This document shows positions 1-8,931 of a stretch of 64,000 nt of DNA, one piece after another. This DNA is from Ciona savignyi. Taxonomy: Eukaryota; Chordata; Ascidiacea; Phlebobranchia; Cionidae. Position 1 is the first letter of the stretch; the number at the start of each line of letters is the position of its first letter. The notes beneath the pieces are model-generated. The model ran no database searches. It was not told where the DNA came from and saw only the letters and a list, made by a program, of their open reading frames with translations. The position numbers were made by a program, and so were the translations under genes. The stretch lies in assembly GCA_000149265.1 (NCBI GenBank), contig CH002950.1, positions 845,384 through 909,383 of the forward strand, written 5' to 3'.

Positions 1-987
1 CCGGTATGTTATATTCCAAACAAATCTGCTGGCTACTACACTACTATACCATTACCCACATGTTTTTATTTAAATAAACATGCTTTCAAAAGCAAAAACT
101 TGGTATAAAAAGAATGTGCATTAAGAGAAATGTTGATTTTAGAATGGTTAATCAAATTACAGAATCAACTATAAAATTATTGCGCAATTGCTTTAATGAT
201 TTAACTGAATTGTAATAAAGGGCTTGTTTTGAAGGTAATCTAGTTATGTTATGATGTTCAAAGTTGATGAAACTAAAGGTGCGATTCTTCTGTTAGTGTG
301 TCCCAGGACAAATCTAAAACGTGTTTTTTGTATCCATAGTGTAATTAGAAACAAAGTCTCCATGGTCCATAACATCATGTTTGGCGAAACTTACATAAGG
401 CAACAGTGGATTACATTACCTGTGCGATGTTAGATTGAGAGGCAAGTCTGATCATAATGTCAAGTTTTTCCAGTTTCACATAAATAGGGTCGTTGTACTT
501 GACAAAGAAAACCTTCATTTCATGCTTAAGAATGCTGGGCCTGAAGCAGTAGAATGAAGGCATTGGTAACTAGTGTGGTATTGTCTAACCTTATTTAATG
601 AAAATCCTAAATTTAAGAAAGATTTTTGCTATTTTATGGAACAAGTTTTAGATATTTTTGGTTATTTCACAAACGAAGTAAACACAACAATTCACCAGTA
701 TTTATATGCAAATTAAAAATCAATTTTTGGTACTCATAATATGTAGTGTACACTTGCTAAACTATGTATTTTAAATAAAAATCGCTTAAAATTTCGTCAA
801 TACCAAGATATGATGGAAAGAGGGAAGAAGGTATTCTTCCTTTTAAAATAATGGAAACTATTTCTAACCCATATCATTATCTTAACCTCCAGACAAAAAT
901 CAACTCCGCAGGACCCTAATATTTATTTTAGTAATCAGTTTCTTTTCTTTCCTTTTTTCCTCCTTTTAGTTTTCAAAATCTGCTTAC
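1..987. other. Intron of beta-adaptin gene, no exon seen
   Basis: No exon resembling the next beta-adaptin segment was recognised here. The stretch is AT-rich. Bases about 880-980 carry a pyrimidine-rich segment ending in CCTCCTTTTAGTTTTC, which resembles one end of the small inverted-repeat transposons seen elsewhere in the window. Confidence 0.5.
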
Positions 988-3900
988 CGTTTTTGCACAA
1001 TAAGGTTGATGTTTCTGAGAGCAACGTACTGAATCTCGGGTTCAGCCGATAGCAGAGTGACAAGTGGAGGAGCCAACTTCTTTAGCAGGTTGCCCTGGTA
1101 TTCCTTGTCTGAATCCATCAGTTCAAGCAACTTCATGCAGACCTGAAAGGTTTAAAATGTTTTCAGAATTAAAATTTATTAAAAATCACTAATAAAAACA
1201 AATTTTGGTTAATACTCTAAACTCCAAAACTGTTACAGTTTTTCTTATGACTAACTTATCGCTATCAAAAATCACTAAATTATTTACATTATTATTGAAA
1301 AAAAATAATATTGCCTGATTTCTTAAAACAATTTTTTAAGTTGAATGGAAAATATAATATATAAACGGATTCATGTTTAGCAGTTTGTTATGTAGCAAGT
1401 TAAAATTTGCATACGATTAGGTATGGCTTAAACCAGTAAATAAACTTTACCTTAACAGCAGATAACACCACAGCTGAGTTAGCATGTTGAAGACGTGGCG
1501 TTACTCTTTCCGCTATGCTGTGGACAAAAGCCAGTTAGCATACGACAAATACTATAATTTGTACCTTTGTATAAGTGATCTTGGAATAAATGAAAATATC
1601 ATGCATAAAAAATTGTACAATGCTTGTAAACATTACTTAGGATGTCCTCAAGAACCTTATTAAGCCTATTTTACTGTTAAAAAAAGTAAGGTCCGCAGAA
1701 ATTCAAGTTTTCACAACAGCACAGAAACCAGAAATATAACAATAATTTTAGGTGAATTTCTGCCACTTATCAATAAAATAAAAATGGAAAACCAACCTCT
1801 GGGCTTCTCTTGTGTCCTCAGGGTTGTAGTTGGCGAGTGCATCGAGTATGAATATCTGCCCCCACTCTGTGCACTCATTGAGTGCTGTGAGCAGCTTGTT
1901 AACTGTCTGGGTATTCATGAAGTTGACTTGGTCAGCAGCACGTGTGGAACTCTCTCCAATTTCTGACAGAGACGCAACAGCATTTGCGACAACCTGGTGA
2001 TGAAAATGTTTTGTTATAGAAAAGTTAATGGTAAATAAATTTAATGGCAACAAAGTAAAAATTTAAGATTTCTATAAGACCTTAACCTTTGCTAAAAATA
2101 GTTTCTTGTTTGAAAATTGTCTATGGAAAAAAAATATATAAAATCTTTAAATTTGACTGTGGCATATATTTCAGTTGTGTCCTTCACATGTCAATTTAGG
2201 AATGTTTACTAAACCCAGTAAATTGATGGATTAAACAAAAACTGTAGTAATGACTCCAAAGTATTTAGTACGCAAAAGTTTCAGTAACTAGACTATTGAA
2301 CAAAAAGGTACATTGTGCTGACGATAAACATGAATAGCCTATCCTACCATAGGATTGGAATCTGAGAGCAAATCCTTAAGAGCATCGAGGAAGCCTTGTT
2401 CTTCCACCATTTGATTGTTGATGTCATACAGCTTTGCAACACACACTGCTGCTGTCTTTCGAACATAAGGATCCTCATCCTTTTCAAATAAATAAAAAAA
2501 TTACTTTAAAAATAAGTATTTTGAGTTTTGACTGTATAGAAGACTAAATTTTCATTTGTTAACAATGCAGAAATAAAGCAATATATAGGAGCAAATAAAA
2601 ATATCTAACATATTAGTTTTATTATTATATTAGATATTTATATATAAATGTCCATTGTCCACCCAATTTTAAACAGATAACTTCAGATTAACTGAGTCAT
2701 GGACAGATGATTAAATTTAACATTGTACAAAATATTTATTTTTTCAATTTGTTCTAGAAAAAACTGGACACAATTTCCATGAAAAGTTTGTACCTTGAGA
2801 CATTTCCTGAGTGGCTCACACAAGTACTCTGTGATTTTATCCACTCGAATGCAGCCCATTGTTCGTACAGCCAGTGCTCGAATCAGTGGATTTGGATCAT
2901 CACAATCCTACAAAATAATTTAGGCTTAGTTTGTAAACCACAGATAAACCATTACAAAAAAAATTTAGGCTTAGTTTGTAAACCCACAACCACCAATGAA
3001 CCTTTTTGAAAGGTTAATGCTTTTCCAAGTTTTATTTCTAATAAAGAATTCTATTTATACCTCACCACCGTAAGCCTAGTAATCATTGCCATTCTCCTAA
3101 TTCTTATAATTTAATGATTAGGAAAGGTGTGAAAAATCAATATCCCACAATCATTACGTTAATTGTGGCGGTTTTACAAAAGAACTGCTACCCTCATCAC
3201 ACCTCATAAAACTTTGTATTTTTGAATTCGTATACATTATCAAATTTAGTATTAATCGCTGTATTTTATGTTTGCAAAACAGTCCACTTTGGCTTCACCA
3301 CCTGACCCTTGTGCCTAGCGATGGTACCAAAGCTCTTGTGTAATAAGACTTTATACTGTTACTATTATATTGTTACTATTATAAAAGTATCGTGCTGACC
3401 GAATAAAATCTTTAATCTAAATCTTGGATCTTTATACTCAAAAGTGTTTTCCTAACAAACCATTGGAAGAGTCTGATGATAAACCTGATTTTAAGCAATA
3501 ACACACCATTTATCGTAAGCTTAATTGGTAAGGAACCGGTACATGTACTGTCATTGGTAGAAAGGATTCTTTACTAAATCTAGAGCTGTTAATGACCATC
3601 TCACATAAAATGCACCATTAAACATATGAAACCATACTTTGACAAACGTGTTAACCGCCATGATCGCCATATCCGGTTGACTCTTAGCGTAGTTCATCAG
3701 GTATAAATACACCAGCTTTTTCAGTTCAAGATTGTCTGTTTGCATGCAGTTTATGACATCAGGGAAAAGGGCACTGTGGAAAATGTGTGTTATTAATTAT
3801 ATACATACCATACCAGTTTAAAGAATAAAACTCATTGGCAAGTAACAAGGCATTAAATTAATCGCTTTTACTCAATTAAAAAGAATAATCATAATTTACC

Positions 3901-4042
3901 TGACATCTTTGCCCACAGTCATACTTGCGATGACTTTCTTGACAGCTTCCTTCTTTTTCTCTTTTTTGTCGCTGTTTAAATCCGCCTTCAACTCAAAGAT
4001 CTCACCTTTCTTGGTGGTGGTAAAATATCTGGAGTCACTCAT
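988..4042 (-). CDS. AP-1/AP-2 complex beta subunit (beta-adaptin), 5' part of gene
   Basis: This encodes the N-terminal trunk of the large beta subunit of a clathrin adaptor complex, which links cargo and clathrin on Golgi/endosome or plasma membranes. Seven coding exons were read: 3900-4042 (ATG at 4042, start [18 protein letters not shown]), 3638-3773, 2794-2907, 2348-2479, 1797-1993, 1451-1517 and 988-1142. All borders are GT-AG and the phases close. Family hallmarks include [39 protein letters not shown], the stretch [16 protein letters not shown] and [14 protein letters not shown], i.e. the HEAT/armadillo-like solenoid. The hinge and ear domains lie beyond the left edge, so the gene is partial. 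Bases 1-987 are read as intron. Vertebrate AP1B1 and AP2B1 are nearly identical over this part, so it cannot be assigned to one complex; tunicates may have a single shared beta gene (inference). Confidence 0.95.
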
Positions 4043-4767
4043 TTTTCGACCGATTTATACACAAAGATGCAATTATTTAGTCACTGTAGGAAGCAAACAA
4101 GAAGGATTATTAAACTGTAAGCTAGACCAAAGTATGGAGGACGACTGAAAACTGTTGCACACTCGAAATTTATTTGTAATTTAAGAGAGTATATAATTGT
4201 TTATCTGACAATGTTGAAGAGTTGTATATCAACATAGCCAAACAACACTTTATATCAATATATCTTTTCTTTTTCGAGTTTGTTTTATAAGATCCACGAA
4301 GCATAGAGTCCTCACCAAAAGACCCATAAACAGTGGGAAACAACTAAAAGTCTAATTGCGGTCTATGAAAAACTTTAAATTGTTTTATGTCACTTAAAGT
4401 GTGCACTCTTGGACATTTGGTCACTGCATGCTTCAGTATTCGTTGTATGCCCACCCCAAGATCTCGGCGAAAAGTGACGTACTTATCATCATTTGTGAGT
4501 TAGCCTGGCCAGTGGCCACTACGCGCTTTCAGCAAAACGTTAGGTACAAGTTAAGAAGACGTTGACAATTTTTGCAGGTTTATCACGATCTCACACACTC
4601 CTTACGCATAGCCATATTCAAATAAAAGGCTATAACAAATGTTAAAATTAAACTATGCGAAAATCGAAAGTTGTCAAAATCAATACCCGGAGTAACTTTC
4701 CGGTTCAGTAGGCACTATTCTGTGACACACCAATGAATAACTAAAATGTTGTTTTCTATATTGTATC
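4043..4767. other. 5' flank of beta-adaptin gene up to LTR element
   Basis: This stretch lies upstream of the beta-adaptin ATG and should hold its promoter and 5' UTR. No TATA box or other site is clear enough to call. It ends with TATC (4764-4767), the left target-site duplicate of the LTR retrotransposon. Confidence 0.5.
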
Positions 4768-5263
4768 TGTGGTGAATCGCTGGTTCGATTTGTGATCATT
4801 ATTCGATTTTATATTATTTTTGCTTATGTGCTATGTTAAAGTGTGAATTACTGGAAAACTATTTGCGTCATATTTACGACCCATTGCAGTAAGTTTAGTT
4901 GGTGCAATGTCCGCTGTTTTAATTACAAACGCGACCCATTTCACATATACTTAAAATAGCCGTCCACACCTTATCTGTCCCCGTGACCTATATTTATTTG
5001 GTATATATTGTCGTGATTTTATGAACAAAAAAACAACTAGCAGAATAAACTAATTTGCAGAAATGCTGAATAAAAACAAGAAGTTGCAGTGTGATCTATG
5101 TATGTAGTCATTATCAGAACTCAGTATTAGCCACCAACGACTGCGACGAGGAAGACAGCCTAAGGTGAACTTTCGGCTAAGCGACTAGCAGCAGCCGAAT
5201 GCGCCTGCCCCTACAATAGCATTCTACCTCCAAGATATAATAAGAAAAAGCAGGGGTGCTATA
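4768..5263 (+). repeat. 5' LTR
   Basis: The left long terminal repeat differs from the right copy by two substitutions (at about 5147 and 5226) and a 4-base indel (near 5082) over about 492 bp. That near identity implies a very recent insertion, because both LTRs are copied from one template at integration. Confidence 0.9.
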
Positions 5264-5264
5264 T

Positions 5265-5290
5265 TGTTGAGCCCGACGTGATTTGAACGC
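5265..5290 (+). other. Primer-binding site, complementary to a tRNA 3' end
   Basis: The sequence begins TGT-T-GAGCCCG-ACGT and continues GATTTGAAC. This has the layout of the complement of a tRNA 3' end: CCA (one mismatch), discriminator, seven acceptor bases, T stem and T loop. It lies two bases inside the 5' LTR, where a primer-binding site is expected. The match seems to run on through the T arm, which is longer than the usual 18 bases. Confidence 0.6.
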
Positions 5291-5440
5291 GCAACTTTCT
5301 CGAGAAGAGTGTATGGTCCAAGCTTGATTTTAAGAAGAAACCGCTTTCAACAAAACTTTAAGAAACCGACCAAAACCATTTTAGAAAAATAAACCGCCTG
5401 AAGCATCTTCGCTCTGACAACAAGCGAAGAGCTCCATCAT

Positions 5441-5683
5441 TTGTTAAAGGAAATCCTCCGATTACACCAAGACGTCGACGGAAATCGATCGTATCAAGAG
5501 AAAGAAGTTTCCACCAAAGTCTGCAGGGGAAGTTCACGATTCGCCGTCGGAATCTCGAAGCGAAGAAAGAAAAATCTATCTACGACCAAGACTGTATTTA
5601 TTTTATTTTTTAATATTTCGTATAGCAATCCAAAGCCACCTAGCAACTTTGATTTGCTTGCAAAAGTTAGTGGAAGACATTAG
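5441..5683 (+). pseudogene. Upstream open frame of LTR element, no ATG, ends in TAG
   Basis: This open stretch is in the same frame as the main ORF of the element and is separated from it by a single TAG at 5681-5683. It has no ATG start of its own. It is rich in Arg and Lys and resembles no gag or pol domain I recognise. It may be a remnant of the gag-pol leader, or the two parts could once have been one frame. A functional role is unproven. Confidence 0.35.
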
Positions 5684-5713
5684 TTGGTCTATATATACCT
5701 CGAGATTACGATT

Positions 5714-6706
5714 ATGCGAAATAACGGTGTGACATTTCACAGGTTTTCAAACAGAAGGAACACGTCGACACAAGTTTCACTTCCCAGGACACCGGATCAT
5801 AAAAAGGTTAGTAGCGCTTGCGATATTTTGCCACATGACCCCCCTATACGACCATACAGCAACCGACTAAAGAGTAAATCAGGCGCGTCTCTGTCTTATT
5901 CTTGTCTGTCGTGTAAAGTTAAAATTGACGCGCCGTTTAAATTATGTTTTCGTTGTCGTTTTGGCATACATGGTCGTCGGCAAGTCCGAAAGTTAAAAAA
6001 TCGTAAGCGTGAACGCTTCAAAAGACGGTTTTCGAAACGAGTGTCGAAATCCGCTCCTCCCAGGTCGTTGTTTGTCGCTGACTATAAGACTGGTAAGCGC
6101 TATTTGGTAGATGAAAGTGAGGAATGTTCAGTTCTACCTCCAATGGATAATGTTAAGTCATTATTTAATTCCAAAAATTGTTCATCTACGTTGAATGACA
6201 CTAATATCAAAGTGTCTGGTAAAGAAAATGTTTTTATAACTTTTATGGGCGTAGGTAAATTTCGTTGGAGTTTTCGCGTTGGAAATGTACTGCATCCCGT
6301 AATTGGTAGGGATTTCTTGCAGTATTTTGGTTTTAAAGTAGATGCGCAAAATTGTCGCCTCGTCAGAGTTTCTACGTATAAACGCGTCTCTGACATATGT
6401 CTCCAAAGCAAGCGCAGTCTATCTTTTGTATATGGCAGACGTGCCCGTAATCACAACGCCAGTTTTCGCCCTTCGCTGTCCAATGTAGTTCCGTATATTC
6501 CAAAGTTTTCTCTTCCAAAAGATAAATATTTCTTTTTGTTTCAAATTAAAGAAAATGGTGAGACTTGCCGCCTGAGTGCGTCGAATAATCCGGAGTCGTT
6601 TCATTTAGTTAAATCCGTTTTTACAAACACCGCAGAACTTAAAAAATTAGCTACGGCTGTTTTTCCCGTTTGCAAACTGTCGGTTCCAATTAAAGATAAA
6701 ATATAA
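5714..6706 (+). CDS. Retrotransposon ORF with degenerate retropepsin domain
   Basis: This is a 330-codon ORF, starting at the first ATG (5714) in an open frame. The N-terminal third is basic, with a possible zinc-binding pair CLSC (residues 64-67) and CFRC (78-81) followed by an Arg/Lys-rich stretch. It is unlike the CCHC knuckle of Gag. Residues about 118-215 follow the order of a Ty3/gypsy aspartic protease: LFVADYKTGKRYLVD, then VLPP, then a flap region, then VIGRDFLQYFGFKVD, which matches the usual I-[IL]-G-x-DFL block. The catalytic D-[ST]-G is replaced by D-E-S at residues 133-135, so it is probably inactive as a peptidase. The reading frame is nonetheless undamaged. No RT or integrase follows. 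Confidence 0.75.
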   Translation: MRNNGVTFHRFSNRRNTSTQVSLPRTPDHKKVSSACDILPHDPPIRPYSNRLKSKSGASLSYSCLSCKVKIDAPFKLCFRCRFGIHGRRQVRKLKNRKRERFKRRFSKRVSKSAPPRSLFVADYKTGKRYLVDESEECSVLPPMDNVKSLFNSKNCSSTLNDTNIKVSGKENVFITFMGVGKFRWSFRVGNVLHPVIGRDFLQYFGFKVDAQNCRLVRVSTYKRVSDICLQSKRSLSFVYGRRARNHNASFRPSLSNVVPYIPKFSLPKDKYFFLFQIKENGETCRLSASNNPESFHLVKSVFTNTAELKKLATAVFPVCKLSVPIKDKI

Positions 6707-6715
6707 GAGATCGTA

Positions 6716-6838
6716 ATGCCCACAACGAATCGCCTACCACCACCTATTCCCCCATGCGTTACGTATCCTTCACCTGTTCCACAACGAGTAACGACGCCAC
6801 CGCCAATTCCACGTCGAGTCACATTCTGTATGTAGAAC
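6716..6838 (+). CDS. Short proline-rich ORF, possible remnant of pol C terminus
   Basis: A 40-residue ORF with the repeated pattern PPPIP...RVT starts 10 bases after the main ORF, in another frame. Some gypsy pol proteins end in a basic, proline-rich tail, so this could be what is left of that tail after internal deletion. It is too short to be sure it is translated. Confidence 0.25.
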
Positions 6839-7347
6839 CTGTACTGTGCCAAGTTTGATCGGACGTATTGCCATATAGTTAGTTCATAATTTGTAGTAGC
6901 GCTGCGTTATGTGTCACTGACCTTTAACGTGTCTAATATTGATCGTTATTACCTTTCGCCACCTTGATGTCTATGTTTGTCGCCCTATCGCACTGCGAGG
7001 CTGTTTATTTTTTTGACTCTTACGCTTATCAGCGAATATATATGGTTCTGATTTTACTTACTTGGTTGGCGAAAGTATGGCTCCATGGGGCCATGTGATA
7101 CAATTCGCTGCGTTGCTGCCTTAATTGTGAGATGGCACAATTTCGATTAAAACTACACAACAGCTATACACACACTCACATACAATTCACCAGTTTGTTA
7201 TGCATGGTTGTGTGACCGAGTGTGATTGGCCAAACATATTCTTTCAGTTTCTGCAGGTTCTACTCTTTGCTACGTGTCGTTGTGACAGCTAACGAAGAAT
7301 CTGTTTCTCACCATCGAATTTCACCACAACGAAAATAATACTTGTTT

Positions 7348-7369
7348 AAGAAAACCCGAAAAAATGAGA
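7348..7369 (+). other. Polypurine tract of LTR element
   Basis: A run of purines with only a few interruptions (AAGAAAACCCGAAAAAATGA) lies just before the 3' LTR, where plus-strand DNA synthesis of LTR elements starts. Confidence 0.5.
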
Positions 7370-7372
7370 TGT

Positions 7373-7864
7373 TGTGGTGAATCGCTGGTTCGATTTGTGA
7401 TCATTATTCGATTTTATATTATTTTTGCTTATGTGCTATGTTAAAGTGTGAATTACTGGAAAACTATTTGCGTCATATTTACGACCCATTGCAGTAAGTT
7501 TAGTTGGTGCAATGTCCGCTGTTTTAATTACAAACGCGACCCATTTCACATATACTTAAAATAGCCGTCCACACCTTATCTGTCCCCGTGACCTATATTT
7601 ATTTGGTATATATTGTCGTGATTTTATGAACAAAAAAACAACTAGCAGAATAAACTAATTTGCAGAAATGCTGAATAAAAACAGTTGCAGTGTGATCTAT
7701 GTATGTAGTCATTATCAGAACTCAGTATTAGCCACCGACGACTGCGACGAGGAAGACAGCCTAAGGTGAACTTTCGGCTAAGCGACTAGCAGCAGCCGAA
7801 TGCGCCTGCCCCTACAATAGCATTCTGCCTCCAAGATATAATAAGAAAAAGCAGGGGTGCTATA
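7373..7864 (+). repeat. 3' LTR
   Basis: This is the right long terminal repeat. It is about 99% identical to the left one and lacks four bases near 7683. It is followed by TATC, matching the left flank. Confidence 0.9.
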
Positions 7865-8217
7865 TATCCATGGCAGTTTAATACTGATAACCACCCATGT
7901 GGTTTTAAACCACAAAAGCAATTTTATTTTTTATCATAATATAGGATAGTTATCATTATAAAAGTAAATAAGAAAACACAATGAACGTTATCACCCGTCA
8001 CACGTACATATTTTGTACATGTGACAACTCTTCAGCATTTTTTCCATTCACGGGAATAAAATATTTTATGTGTGCTAAATACCCAAGTGCACGATAGGCC
8101 ACCCAGCTAGCAGTTACGGTCTGTAAACCATCGGCTAAACGGCAACGCAATAACCCTTCAAACTATTTGTTCACTCATCAATGGCGATGACCAAAACGGC
8201 AATATCCGCAACAAGCG

Positions 8218-8350
8218 TAGTCGAGTCGGTTAGCTCATTCGGCAAGTGGGAGTCAGTGTTGGATCCAAACCAACGGTTGATGCTTGGGTCGTGTCTTTAG
8301 GCAGGGCATTTAGCGGTTGGTGTCTAAACCATTAAACAACTTCTTTGGTA
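8218..8350 (+). mobile_element. tRNA-derived SINE-like repeat, family B
   Basis: This starts with a tRNA-like head, GTCGGTTAGCTCATTCGGC, which contains a pol III A-box-like core. A degenerate B-box region (TTGGATCCAAACC) and the body GTGTCTTTAGGCAGGGCATT follow. Similar bodies occur near 48022-48175 and 55085-55225, in different contexts, which supports a dispersed SINE family. Confidence 0.45.
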
Positions 8351-8835
8351 TAAAACCCATTGAAATAATGGGTTGAAAGAAAACGTCTCACTGATCCACA
8401 CACTACGGCAACTCCAGTAACCGACAGTGGTTACGAATATTTAATCTTAAGCTAGTTTCTGTTTTCGTTTTTTCGCCTTTTGTCTGGTGACCCAGACCCG
8501 CTAAAAATAACCGAATTCTCGGAGCTATTATTTTTTTGATTTTCATTTAGTTGATTTCCGTGTTTCTACCCAGATAAAGAAGACATTTAAGATCGTAAAA
8601 CTCCCTTTTCTAAAATACTAACATACGGTATAGAACTATGACTTTTAACTCAACTTTCCAACAATGTAATGGCTTCTCTTTCAATGTAGATTTGGTGTGT
8701 GAAGATGAAATGCAGTGGGGGTATTAAAATAAGCAACAAATCGAACAAAGTGACAACTGTGGACAAGTAAAACAATGTCATCATTATGTAAAAGAAACAA
8801 CGGTAAAAAAACGATTTATAACCTATACATAGCCT

Positions 8836-8841
8836 TTTAAT
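8836..8841 (-). terminator. Candidate polyadenylation signal of LDLa gene
   Basis: ATTAAA on the minus strand, about 90 bases downstream of the LDLa stop codon at 8932. It is a variant of AATAAA. No canonical hexamer lies closer. Confidence 0.3.
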
Positions 8842-8931
8842 ACATGCGTTAGGGCTAACGAAATACCCAAAGATACACTGGGCGCACGTACAACTAGCGA
8901 AAGTAATTAACTGCAAAAAAAGTTTCTCACG

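Larger units (their letters stand above)
4768..7864 (+). mobile_element. Non-autonomous LTR retrotransposon (Ty3/gypsy-derived)
   Basis: Two direct repeats of 496 and 492 bp (4768-5263 and 7373-7864) bound a 2.1-kb internal region. They start TGTGGTGAATCG and end GGGGTGCTATA, and are flanked by TATC on both sides (4764-4767 and 7865-7868), consistent with a 4-bp target-site duplication. Just inside the left LTR is a tRNA-like primer-binding site (5265-5290). A purine-rich tract (7348-7369) precedes the right LTR. The internal region holds one intact ORF with a protease-like domain but no reverse transcriptase, RNase H or integrase, so the element must have moved with enzymes from a relative. 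The element lies opposite to the flanking genes. Confidence 0.9.
7869..8931. other. Region between LTR element and LDLa gene 3' end
   Basis: No coding sequence is seen. It holds the SINE-like repeat at 8218-8350 and the probable 3' UTR of the minus-strand LDLa gene. A variant polyadenylation hexamer (ATTAAA on the minus strand, 8836-8841) lies about 90 bases past the stop codon. Confidence 0.4.

Noticed and set aside
988-4042. Assignment to AP1B1 or AP2B1 specifically
   Set aside because: The N-terminal trunk does not tell the two apart; the diagnostic hinge and ear lie outside the window.
5265-5315. A true tRNA gene
   Set aside because: Only the complement of the 3' half is present and it sits exactly at the primer-binding site position of an LTR element.
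6061-6420. Cellular aspartic protease or domesticated host gene
   Set aside because: The ORF is bounded by near-identical LTRs with a target duplication, so it belongs to a recent mobile element.
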